Assembly: GCF_029931775.1 (NCBI RefSeq)
Contig: NC_079312.1
Coordinates: 115,690,872 to 115,754,871, forward strand
Length of the DNA stretch: 64,000 nucleotides
Reading direction: 5' to 3'
DNA from: Euleptes europaea
Lineage: Eukaryota; Chordata; Lepidosauria; Squamata; Sphaerodactylidae
The position numbers and the translations under genes were made by a program. The notes under the pieces were generated by a model. That model was given only the letters and a program-made list of their open reading frames with translations, was not told the origin of the DNA and ran no database searches. Positions 35,701 to 47,700 of this stretch are shown here, in pieces. Position 1 is the stretch's first letter. The number at the start of each line of letters is the position of its first letter.

Positions 35701-38700
35701 CCTGGGTTCATAGCTTTCTACGAATGTATTCTTCTCCTGAGTAACTGTTTGAAACCCAGAAGAATAAATTTTAAAGGCTTGTTCAGATCTCACCTTGACT
35801 GTAGGTGGCAGCTTCTTCCTTGAATTATGTGTTCACTTTAACCTGTTCCCAGAGCAGTGACAGTTGTGAGACTGTGGTCTTTTTTAAAGCGCAGAAGTCT
35901 GTCACCATGGTTTTGCTTACGATGACATTCTGTAGGAGTTGTAAGAGATTCCTCAGCGGAGCTAATTGTTAGAAAAAATGATGGTGTGATAGCTCTGTTC
36001 AGGAACATGAACTTAGAGGTGACCTTATACAGCTGAGGGTGTGTATAAAAACATGTTTGGAGTTGGGAAGATACTAACAGAAAGAAGCAGAGGGATTCAT
36101 CCCGACGAAATTGGCATTTCCCACTGATTTTCCCTTTCCCGCTGCAGACCCCTTCATGTTGTTCTTCAAGGCCTCTTATCCCTCAGAACCAAAATTTTGG
36201 GAATTACTGGGCTGCAGCGGAAGGGGAGAGGCAGGAATGTTCCGCAGATGGAAAATTTAGTCAGAGGTAATATTTAATAATTGGCTGTGATAGTAGCATG
36301 ATAAAACTACATTTTTTGTATTTTTTTCTATTTAAAATATTTCTTGCCTTTCTACTTAACTCCATCACAGTGACTCAAAATACAATCCCAAAATACAATC
36401 CATTTTATAATAAGATATTTTGAAGTAAAACATCCCAGGTGTCAGACCTCAGTACCTCGTTGCTTTCCTTGTATAAGGGACTTCACTCCAGACGTAGTCG
36501 CGAGTTTAAAGTTTTATTAAGAAAGCCAGCGAGTTCAGCAAGTCATAGAAACTTAAGGCTAGAATACAGGCATGGGGAAATACTGGTACATATATAGGGT
36601 ACATACAATGAGGTTGATTAAGTTTAGATACAAAGAAACAATACAGAAGTTAACTGCCGGTAACGACTTAAGAAAACGCATACAAGAAATTAACGCGTGC
36701 AATAGTTAGATGATCTTCCAGAGCTCCCCGGCATTGTTCCGCGGGACCCGGTATCATACTAGCGATTACTCAGGCGGATCTCCATTGTGGTGCAGATGCC
36801 GGGCGGGAGACAGAGTGCAAACAGGGGCGGGGGGGACGGAGCGAACTAAAACTCCATTTAGTTTCTGTGAGGAACCATTTTGTTTTATCCGGTGACGATA
36901 GGAAGCCTTAGCTGACACCAGGAGCACCCTAAAAACGTATCCTCTATCTTAGAAGAATTTTTAAAAAATGTTAAAAAGCACATTGAGTTTGCTGGAGGAA
37001 GACATATGTTTCCCAGTAACTGCTGCATGCAGTTAAAGTGTTGAATTTTTTTTAACTTGCATGTAGAGAGGATGTCCACATTCCCCAGAATGTAAGTTGA
37101 GTGATTTGTTTTTTTCTAAAAAACTTTATGTGCTCTAACTTTTCCCTTATGGTACTCCAACTCATAGAGAGCCAGCGTGGTGTAGTGGTTAAGAGCGGTG
37201 GATTCCAATCTAGAGAACTGGGTTTGATTCCTCCACTCCTCCACATGAAGCCTGCTGGGTGACCTTGGGCTAGTCACAGTTCTCTTGGAGCTTTCTCAGC
37301 CTCACCTACCTCATAAGGTGTCTGTTGTGGGGAGAGGAAGGGAAGGAGTTTGATTCTCCTTAAAGCCAGTTTGATTCTCTTTAAAAGGTTGAGAAAATTG
37401 GCATATAAAAACCTTTTCCTCCTCCTCCAGTGTAGAAAACGATACAGAAAAGGCATTCATTAAGGGACAATTCAGCGTGGTGTGTAGTTGATAAGCATAT
37501 CATCCTGCCAAGTAGTAAGGGAATTTTGCCGCATATCAGGTGAAATAGAAGCTGGATGCCTGGTCATTTGGTAAAATGGTTGTGTGCATTCACACGCGGA
37601 TTCACAGAGGGCTATAGAACCAGTTCCTCCCACAGACATGCATACTATATCACAATGATACGTTTTATTAGACAGGAGTGGAGTGCCCCTCCCGCATGTT
37701 GGGCAATTCCCCTCCTGTATCATTTTCTGTGGCTTACTCCTGTTTCAGTCCTGTAATCTTCTCCCATCCGCAGACTGTCTCCCGGAAGCAAATGACTGAT
37801 CATTTCTCAGTTTGTGATGTGCTTGATTTCTTTAATTTGACAAACCGTCTCTACGCAAAGGCTGAGACTTCCTAAGAAGCTTCAGCAAGGAATGAGAATG
37901 CCAGAATCAGAAGGGAATCCAAGACCTTGGAGTCGTAGCTCATGTGCTTGTTTAGCTGTAACTCAAGGCACGGTTTGCACTTCCCAGGTTGTGCTGCTTG
38001 TTCAGGCTATTAGAGGTGCTGATCCGTGCTTGGCACCTGCCCTGGAATCCATGTATATCTCTCTTGCTTTGATCCGAAAGCTGAGTTGGGTGCTGTCTAC
38101 TTGTAGGCCATCTGCTGGACTGTTCCAACAGATTCCCGTTGCAACGTCTCTCTGTTGCTGGGGGTCAGAGGTAGATGTGTAGTGCTGGGACGGTCCTTTT
38201 CTACTTTGAGTATATCAAAGCAATGGGGGCATTAATGGCTGTAGTGGCTAGAAATAATGTTATGGAAAATCCAGTCTCAGAGAGGCTGTTGTTGTGAATG
38301 GCTGTGAAATGAATAGCTTGTCACTGCATCTGCAGAGTAAGGGACTTGGTGTCACTGAACCATGTTTAGCTTAAGGAGTGACTATTGTACGCCTAGTAAA
38401 CTATGCTAGAAACTGGCTTCGCCACTCTGCACAGCCTCATCCCACCATCAGCATGCCATGGGCAGCACTGTATGCTTCAGGAAAAAATCTGCATCGAGAG
38501 AGGCTAAATCCTATTTGCTGTACAAATTTTACAGTACTGATAGTACATTTTCCCCTGTGTCCTTGTTATGAAGTACAGCCACGATGAATCAAAACCAAAG
38601 ATAATAAAAAACTGCAACATCATACAAGTTAAAATACTATTTCTACACTTTAACAGAAATTCATGGAATTTAAAAAAATGTTATGCTTAATGGTATGTTT

Positions 38701-41700
38701 GGCTGTTTATTGGAGATCTGTGCAATCATTGAGAATTACCTTTTAAATTATTATCGCACTTTAATTTCTTTGCCATCGATATTTTGTTCTTGAGAATTTT
38801 CGTATAATGACATTAAATGTATGTAATGTTTATAATGAAACTGAACATGTTTCCAATTAACTGCAATGAATGGCTAATGTGAGTTACTGAATTTGCTCTT
38901 AGTGTTTTTCCCGCCTGTTTTTCCTGTGCCACCCCTTTTGATATAAGAAACTCCCCCCACTTGTTCCCGAGTCCTGCTTTGTCTTTCCATGTGAAAAAGA
39001 AAGAAGTGCTGGGAACTGTCTGCAATGTGCAGGGGAAAGCACAGAAGGATCTCACTGTAGATTGGTGTTCTAGAAGCTCGGGGATTCTGCTTTTATCCGT
39101 GCCCGTTTATGAATATTTATATTCCATAGCTCTTTGCCCTGTTGTGTAGGCACAAGGATGCTTGGTTTTTCTGCAGTCCATCCATAGAACTTAAAGAATA
39201 TTGAAGTGTTCCTGAGCCTCTCTACTGCCTTGTTCCTTTTTGAAATTCATCTGGTCTCAAAGAGAAAAGCATGGGAAAAAAATTTCTCTGCTAAGGACCT
39301 GCAAAGTCTGACAAAGAAGGGGTTTAATGGAAGTTACATTTTTTTTACTTCTAGGGTGCATTCCTGTTTGGACAGGTATATGAGGAGAATGAACATGCTT
39401 TGGTTTCTTGATCTCCTCCTTTGTGCTTTCTTTCAGGTGGAGCCCAATGCCACCGTAGCGGAGATTAAGAGCCTCTTCACTAAATCACGTATGTCTGGAA
39501 TATGTCTTCATGATTCAGGCACACAAATGTATTTAAAGCTATTCTTAGTTTCTTCCCTTATGTCCTGGCCCTTACTGTGGGACTGGTCTCAGCAAGGAAC
39601 AGAATGTTCAGCAACTTGGTTTCTATGATGGTATCTTGCTTAGTCAGTTTGCCATGGCCTGGCTAGCCCAGGCTAGCCCAATCTTGTCGGATCACGAAAA
39701 CTAAGCAGGATCAGCCCTGGCAAGTATTTGGAAGGGAGACCACCAAGGAATACCAGGGTCGTGGCATGGTGGCAGGCAATGGAAAACCATCTCTGTATGT
39801 CTCTTGCCTTGAAAACCCCATAAGGGGTCACCATAGGTCGGCTGCGACTTGATGGCAAAAATTTAAAAAAGGTCTACTAACAGATCACCAAGGCAAGTGC
39901 CAGTGCATGTTAGTAGTCTAGTCGACCTTGCAGAAATAGTTTACCTTAGCTAAAATTGTTTTGTGATTCTCTGTTATCTCTTCTTGGATCAATATCTCCT
40001 ATATGCCGTTGTCTTTTTTCTTTCTCCAGATCCTGAGTGGTATCCAGCTCGGCAGTCTTTACGACTGGATCCTAGTAAGTGGAATCATGAAACGTTCTGA
40101 TATTTTTGGAGTCCCTGAATCCTGTGGAACTAGGTTTGGGAATGAATGTAAACCAACAGTGGGCTGAAGGACTACCCACTTTGATCAGAGAATGTAACTG
40201 ACATAAGTAACTCTTGACCTTGGGAATGTATGGGCCGAATCCATTTGAAAGGTTATTCAGTCGTGGAAGAAGCAACATTTTCTGGAAGTCAAGATTGCTG
40301 AGTTAACTGAGATCTCAATCAAGCATGTATCCTCTTCATTTGAGAAGGGTTTTTTCCTTTGTGGTCTCTGTTTAGTGACGCCTGTAGGCTCTGCTCCTGC
40401 AGAGCGCGGGCCGGAGCCATCTAGAAATGAGACTGGTCACTGCCTCTCCCAAACCTGTTGCTAGTGTGTGTTTGTAGAGGTGTGGAGCTGCTCCTTTTGA
40501 CTTGAGACCTTTCAGCTGCTGCAGCAGGCATTTCTCCTCTTGAATCATTGAATAACAGCATTCAATTAAGATTTTCTTCTAAGTCTTCCTTTAGTTTCTT
40601 TACCATCATTGCGCAGGTATGTGCTGGCTTAGGCATCTGTGGCACAGCAGACCATCTTTAAGAAGTGTCTGTTGTGTCCAGGCAAAATGGCCTTGCACAA
40701 TCGCTGCCTGTTGTGTTTGGGAGAGGAACGTGCCAAACCCTGCCCTTGTTGTCAGATAGAAAATAGAAAATAGCAAGAGTCCAGTTGCACCTTAAAGACC
40801 AACAAAATGTCTGGCAGGGAATGAGCTTTTGTGAGTCACAGCTCACTTCTTCAGATACGTTTGTCCGATGTTCACCTAATAAAGTGTGTTGCGTAAACAA
40901 CGTTTTGTTGGTATCTCAGCTAATATGCATTGGGCACCTGTTAAGTCTCTCTCCCCTCACACCATCTTGCCCCCCCATGCCATTATCATCAGAATCTTCT
41001 GGTAACAAGGTCTTGCCTCCCGTACAGCATCTCGGCTGCAAACTGGAGATGCTGAAGTTGAAGCAGTGGGTACCTTCCCCTTTGGAATCAAAGGGGAAAC
41101 ATGTGCAGCTTATCTAGCCTTCCACACCATCACTGAGAGAGCAGAGCTTCTGGCATGGAAGGCAACAGAGCTTCCTCCATCCCAGGCACTGGTACCTTCT
41201 CACTCTGAGGCAGAGGGCATCTTGGAGGCAGATGGGGTGATTCCTTTCCAGTGCTAAGATCAGGCAGGGACTAATTGATTTTCCACTTCCTGCTTCCTGC
41301 CTGGAATCGCCCTCTTGACGATTCCAGTTTCCTTCCTGCCTTGCTAAGGGAAGGCAGCTACAAAGGTAGCTCCATAGCAACCTTACCTACACGAGGAAGG
41401 AACCCTCCGACCTCAAGAGAGAGAGAGAAAAACGTCTCCTTCTTCAGCCCTTCAGCAGGGAAAGAGCACCGGCACCAACAGTCTCAGGGCCGAAGGCTTC
41501 CTCAAACCCCCGGACAACATGGCCAAGCTCATAATGGCAGCAGATGGAGGAGCGTCCTTGCGGCTCCTGAGGCCGGCCCCCACGGAAGCAGCAGAGCCAG
41601 ACCCCAACAGGTCAGCAAAGAAGAGGCCAGCTGGAGCACCTTTGCAGCTCCCGAGGGCGGCCCCTGCAGTAGCGGTGGAGTCAACCCCTAGCATACCGGC

Positions 41701-44700
41701 AAGGAAGAGGCCAGGCACTGGTATCTTCTGTAGGTAGTGTTAGACAAGATCCAAAAGGTTGAATCTGGTCCCCAGGACACCTTCTGTAAACCAAAAAACA
41801 TCTCCTGAAATACAGGCTCCCCCCCCCCCCCCAGATGGGCAGTTAGTTCAGGGTTCAACAAATACTGGCATCAAAAAAATTGCATTGTGGCTCCTAGTGT
41901 TTTCAACAGCTAGATTCAAGTCCAGTAGCACCATAGACCAACCAGATTTTCTCGGGTATGGGATTTGGGAGTCAAAGCTCTCTTTGTCAGCTGATGAAGG
42001 GAGCCAAACTGACAAAGGGAATTCTGACTTGTGAAATCTTATTGGTCTCTGAGGTGCGACCGGACTTGAATCTAGCTTTTCTATTGCAGACCAACACTGC
42101 TACCATTTGAAAATAGTATTTTCAACGTACTCAGACTCCTCTTATTGTCTCTGAGCTTGGCTGCCACTGCTCCCAACACTACTCTTGCTTACGCCTCTCC
42201 CAGGCTGTAATCAGAGGGACTTGGCTAGTTTGGGAAAGCTCAATTGCCCGTAACAATGAGCACGGGGTGGCACTTTCCAGAGGTAGCAAGTCCCTCAGGT
42301 GGGGGGAGTGGGAGTGGACAAGAACTGCCTGGAGCATTGGCACTAGGCTTAGAGACAGAGGGTCTGCTGTTTTTCTTTAAAAACAAAACCTTTCATAGGT
42401 TGGCTGCCACTTCTCCCAACAGTTCTGGTACACTCCTCCTCCCCTCCTCAACAGTAATTGGAGGAGGACTCGGGTAGTTTTCGACTGTTCCATTCCATCT
42501 TCATTGTTATTCATGGTGTGAAAAGCATAACACATTGCCTTAGTGCAGGTTACGTAATGGAACTCCAAATATCTTGAGGTTGGCTTCATCAGGTTCCTAA
42601 AGAGTCCCTTGGGCATAAGCTGTACACAGTCACCAAACAGTCTCCCAAATCATACGTCTCCTGGGACCCAGTGGCTGCAGCCACCTTTGCAGTGCTGTTC
42701 ACCAGGGTCAGAATCAGACCCTCTGCAGTCCCGGTTCACATCCAAAATAACGTGAACTCTCTGAAGGTGTCCTCCATGCGCTCTTGTGGTGTACATAATT
42801 GCAAAAGGCGCTGCTTAGTGTGTGCTTTGCTCCTCCTGCACCCAGACAGTTTTGATGACAGATACTTCCAAATGGAAGTAGGGCAGTCACTTCAGCCACT
42901 TTTCAGTTCCTGTGGGAATCACACACTTGCATCAGTGTACTTGGCGCATCCAGTAGTCGACGAGTTCGTTTGCGCCTCCCTCACTATTCTTGGCAGAGTG
43001 CAAGGTGGGGCTGTTTTTGTCTGTTTGCTACATCTCAGGGTTGGGATCTGTTGAAATGTTCACTTCTCAGCGCTGGAAAACTTGATGTTCTTGTATTCCC
43101 AAGGACAGTCTGTCTTCCCTCGAAAGTCACTTTGCAGCTTTAGCCTGGATCCTAATTACATTCCCTCTTTGCAGAAGACATTCTGCCAGAGGAGGTGGAA
43201 AGGATAGACGGGTTTCCATCTATTTTCTGGCTCCTGGTGTAGAAGCTAGTTGCCTTCACTCAAGAAATGCCCCTTCGAACTGCTATCCTCCTTTGACTCT
43301 TATGGTGACATTTCTAATAGCAGTGATGTTGGTGAGACAGGTTTCCTAGCACTGTGTTCTTCACTCAGGCCTCTCCTTCTCCACAAAGAGAAAGTAGATC
43401 TCTGCCTAGTTATAATAACCTTCCTCCCCAAGATAATTGCCAGGTTCCACCTGAAGCAGATGGGCTTCCTAACCCATCAGTGGATGGTGAGAAGCCTGGA
43501 TATTCACAGGGCCTACCCTCTGTGTTGGTAGGACTGCCTCCTTCAGAAAGGACCTCAGGTTATTTGTCTCTCATTGTTGACTGTGTGCCCTCAGTGCATA
43601 AGTTACTGGGTCTCAGTTCTGATTACGCCGTTACAGATTTGTGCATAAACCACTTCTGACAACAGTCAGGGCTTACTGTATCAGGGAGACAGCTGCCATC
43701 ACAACCTTCGGTAGAGGTGTGCACCTTCCATTACTCTAGGAGCAGCCACATAGTCGCAACCTCCACCTTCTTGAGGTGGTATGTAAGGACTAGGACAGAT
43801 ACGGCATTATCACCATCACCCAGGTAGGTCAGCTTGTTTACCATTTTCCATAGGTATGCCTGCACAGAGACCATTAGGGAGATGATCAGGTTGCTTATTT
43901 ATATAAATAACATTCTTTGAGTGCTCATCTGTGCTGTATGTGGGCTTGCGACCCACAGGCCTTCCCCACAACAGGTGCCTTTAACTGGCTGCGTTGCTCT
44001 AAGAGCTGAATGGGGAGGCCCAACTCTGTCCCTCTAGGCCAGTGGTTCTCAACCTTTTTCGAGTCGCGACCCCCTTTTACAATTGCCAAGTAACCTGTGA
44101 CCCTCATCACATTTGCATAAATTTGCATAAATGACATTTTCAATAGGATAAAGAAAACACATTTGTTTTTTTGGCAGTCCAGGGTATCCATATATATAAT
44201 TACTTTAAATTTTAAAGTTTAAAACAAACAAGCAAACGGTACTACCACCTGTTGCGCAGCGGCTGTGACTGTGTGGCGCGGCAACCTTTCCTGGCACGGA
44301 GGAAAGAGTGCCTCTGAGCATGCACTGCGTTCCTTGTCCTCCCCTCTCTCCCCAAAAACTCTTCCAAGCAGGCCGGGGCTATCGCGAGGAAACCCCCTCT
44401 CTTGTGACTGGGACACTGCTTTTGCACAGAACTGCAGTTATCCCTCAAAGCGGAGCTCCGTTTAATCACCTCATGAGAGTGAAGGGCCAGGAAAGAGCCG
44501 AGGGCCGCTTATCCCGCTCGGACTTTTTGTGCCTTTTTCTCCCCTCCGCCAGTCACCGCTCCTTCTGCGCCTCACCGAACCTGCGCACTCGAGGGGGAAA
44601 TCCCAAACTGCGCATGCACCTCGACTCTCTCCCCCTTGGCCTTGCCAGAGCGGAACTGATGACTCAGGGCAGAAAAGCGAAGCCACACTACAGACATGCG

Positions 44701-47700
44701 CACTTGGATTCCAGGCTGAAGCTCCCGCCCCACCCGAGCGCGGCTAAAAGTAAAAACAACGTGGCTGTAGCGGCCTCAAGTGGGACCGCCCTCTTCTCCT
44801 CCGAGACCTGAACTGGCCAAGCCAGGGGAGCTTCCTCGGCCTCCCACACATCCTGCCGCATCATCCGCCCGGCGCAGGTGCGACTGCGCCCAGGGCTGGC
44901 CCGCCTGCCTCTCAACTGGACAGCGGGGCTACAGCTGGTGTGTGGTGGCACGCCGCCGCGTCTCTGCAGCCCGGCTCCTTCTGGCTGTTGGTCGGCCAGT
45001 TCCTCACCTCTCTGCTTGAGGTCTTCCCTGCCCTCGCGGACGGATCAGGGTTACAGGGCGTCTGGGTTAGTCCTGGACAGCCCGGGATGGGGGCTGTCCC
45101 AGGACAGTGGCGGCGACCCCCCAGAAAACACTTCGTGACCCCCTTGGGGGTCCCGACCCCCAGGTTGAGAACCACTGCTCTAGGCGCACATTGAGCATCA
45201 GGCTCTGGGGTGGCGCCAGTACCACAAGAGTCTTCGCTCTAAAAGATTGAGTGGTGTGGAGCCCAGATGTGTGAATGCATGGATAATAACTGCTCGTAAC
45301 ATCAATTACAGGTGAGCAACCATTTTATCTGCATTGTGGCCTCCTCAATTTTTGGTTGTTAGAGCCTCTGTGTCATATAATGGAAGATGTAGTCACTAGA
45401 TTTAGGGTCCCAATAGAAGTTCTTGAAGGAACTGGAGTATCATTGTGATTCTCCTTTTTTTTCAGAGGGGAGATCCCTAAAAGATGAGGACATCCTTCAG
45501 AACTTGCCAGTGGGCACCACAGCAACTTTGTATTTCCGGGACCTGGGAGCGCAAATCAGCTGGGTGACTGTAAGCATGACTTTTTCCTGCCTAAGATGGT
45601 CCCTGTTCTGCCACACCCTGGTTTCCTACACTCCCTCACCCTTCTGCCTGCCTTTCAGGTCTTCCTCACTGAATACGCCGGGCCCCTGTCAATCTATTTG
45701 CTTTTTTACTTCCGGGTTCCCTTCATCTATGGCCCCAAGTATGACTTCACCTCCAGCAAATACTCTGTGGTACAGTAAGTGTGCACATTTTGCTATGTGG
45801 CTTGTGCTGGGGTGCTGCCCTCTAATTTAGCTGGGAACTGGGCACGTGTCAAGGAAAATTAGAGCAACTACCCCATTCTCCTACCTGTTTGGTTAGATTG
45901 TACCCTTTCTCCTCACATCCTACTTTGAGGGTAGGGATTCTTCATCCTGAAAATACATCCTAAATGATCTATACGACACTAGGATTGCTTGGAGCAGGAC
46001 TCAAGCAGGCAGAAAATAACATAGCTGAGTAATGAGCTCATTTTGTGGCTGTTGGGCCTAATTGAGCATGGGTAGTACTCCCTTGTTTCCACATACATTT
46101 GTGCCTGTGGTAGTTTTAGGGTTAATGCTGCAGTTTTCCCCAGAGCAGTTCTGAGACTGTTGTTTAAACCCCTTCAATTGATTAAGGAAGGCTGTGGCAG
46201 AGGTCTCTGATCAGTCATCCTGATTTAAGGGAAGCTCAAAACATGGAAAGCTCAAAGTGGAACACCAGGAGAACTTTGGGGAAGCATAGAGGTAGCATTA
46301 CTTTCTGGTAATACTAAGAGCATAAGAAAGGCTATGCTGGATCAGACCAAGGACCATCAAGTGCAGCAGTCTGTTCACACAGTGGCCAAGCAGGTGCTTC
46401 TAGGAAGCCCACAAACAAGTTGACTGTAGCAGCATTATCCTGCCTGTGTTCCACAGCTCCTAATATAATATAATGCTCCTCTGATCCTGGAGAGAATAGG
46501 TATGCATCATGACTAGTATTCATTTTTACCGGTAGCCATGGATAGCCCTCTCCTCCATGAACATGTCCACTCCCCGCTTAAAGCCTTCCACGTTGGCAGC
46601 CATCACCACATCCTGGGGCAGGGAGTTCCACAATTTAACTGGCATTTGTATTTCTCCAGAAGATTGTATACTGTAACATATCTATGCTATGGTAACTTGC
46701 TCTTTTATCTTCCTCTCCAGCCTAGCCTGCATCTGCCACTCCTTCCATTACATCAAGCGCCTCTTGGAGACCCTCTTTGTCCATAGGTTCTCCCACGGCA
46801 CAATGCCCTTGCGTAATATCTTCAAGGTAAGCAATGCTGAGCTGGGGATGAGGAGGCAAGGCTAAGCCCTGCTTTTCGTTTGCTTCTAATACTTCTAAAA
46901 CTTCATTTGCACGGGAATGTGGGGAAAGGCTAGTTTTGACCTTTGCTTAAGCATTCTTGCAGACCATGAGACAGAAGCAGTAATCAGATCTGTTTTCCTA
47001 TAATTTCATAATGCATTTGTGTTTCTCCAGAACTGCACTTACTACTGGGGCTTTGCTGCCTGGATGGCATACTACATCAATCACCCTTTGTATACGCCAC
47101 CTGGTAAGTGATGACGTAGGCAGCTAAGGGAAGGCTCTCAGTAGTCTATGTTGGATAAAGAGCCTCAGTAACTTTTAAAGGAACTCGGTTGGGGTAATCT
47201 CCCTGATATTTTACTTTGGGATTCTCTGCGCCTGAGGCCAAGCAAATGTTCAACATAGGACGGTGCCTGTTTGTGGCATAACTGATGTTGCGTTCTGCAT
47301 TCTGTTAGCCAGTTGCTACTCAGCCAACTCAACATTATATCGGAGTATTAGGGTGGTCTGTATGCTGTACTTCTGAGGAAGTACAGAATTTAGTGATGGA
47401 TGTAACATTTGGCATGCTTCTAATTCTACTTTATTTATGGAGGTTTCTAGAACTTACTGTTCAAGGCAGGCTTGAAAGTGTGTGGGCAGCGGCTGGTGAT
47501 ATTGCTGAAACTAGGGGTGATTGAGATTGTGTGCAGATATTCCAAGGGGTTAAGAGTGCACACCTTTGGTCCTCCACCTAGCTTTGTAAGCCTCCCTAAT
47601 AGTAGCAGAGTCCAAGTATAAGCAAATTTTCGGAATCTGATTAATTAACCTTCCACGGATGGCAGAATTCAAATTTTTACTAATACACAGTTTTGAAGTG

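Larger units (their letters stand above)
29177..39436 (+). other. TECR: TECR intron 2
   Basis: About 10.3 kb. Holds the BovB-like fragment at 29466-29535, SINEs at 30855-31090, 33178-33430 and 37165-37425, the TA-flanked element at 33537-34177, an L2-like tail at 34185-34320 and a solo LTR at 36440-36917. I recognise nothing in 29540-30850, 31095-33170 or 37430-39430. Confidence 0.8.
40600..45330 (+). mobile_element. DIRS-like retrotransposon fossil, interrupted
   Basis: Near 40650-40760 the translation gives a Cys-rich block, CLLCPGKM ... CLLCLGEE ... CPCC, resembling the gag zinc-finger-like region of vertebrate DIRS elements. A Pro/Ala/Lys-rich stretch follows at 41520-41735. Near 45295 a CAATTACAGGTGAGCAACC motif resembles the element's far end. 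It is broken in many places. Foldback retroposon insertions and hAT element B lie inside it, so it is older than those. Exact ends are not determined. Confidence 0.4.
40075..45465 (+). other. TECR: TECR intron 4
   Basis: 5.4 kb, GTAAGT to TTTCAG. Almost filled by a decayed DIRS-like element with two retroposon fragments and hAT element B inside it. Confidence 0.8.

Noticed and set aside
41519-41737. Small host gene rich in Ala, Pro and Lys
   Set aside because: It lies inside the presumed DIRS-like remnant and has no splice or promoter support.
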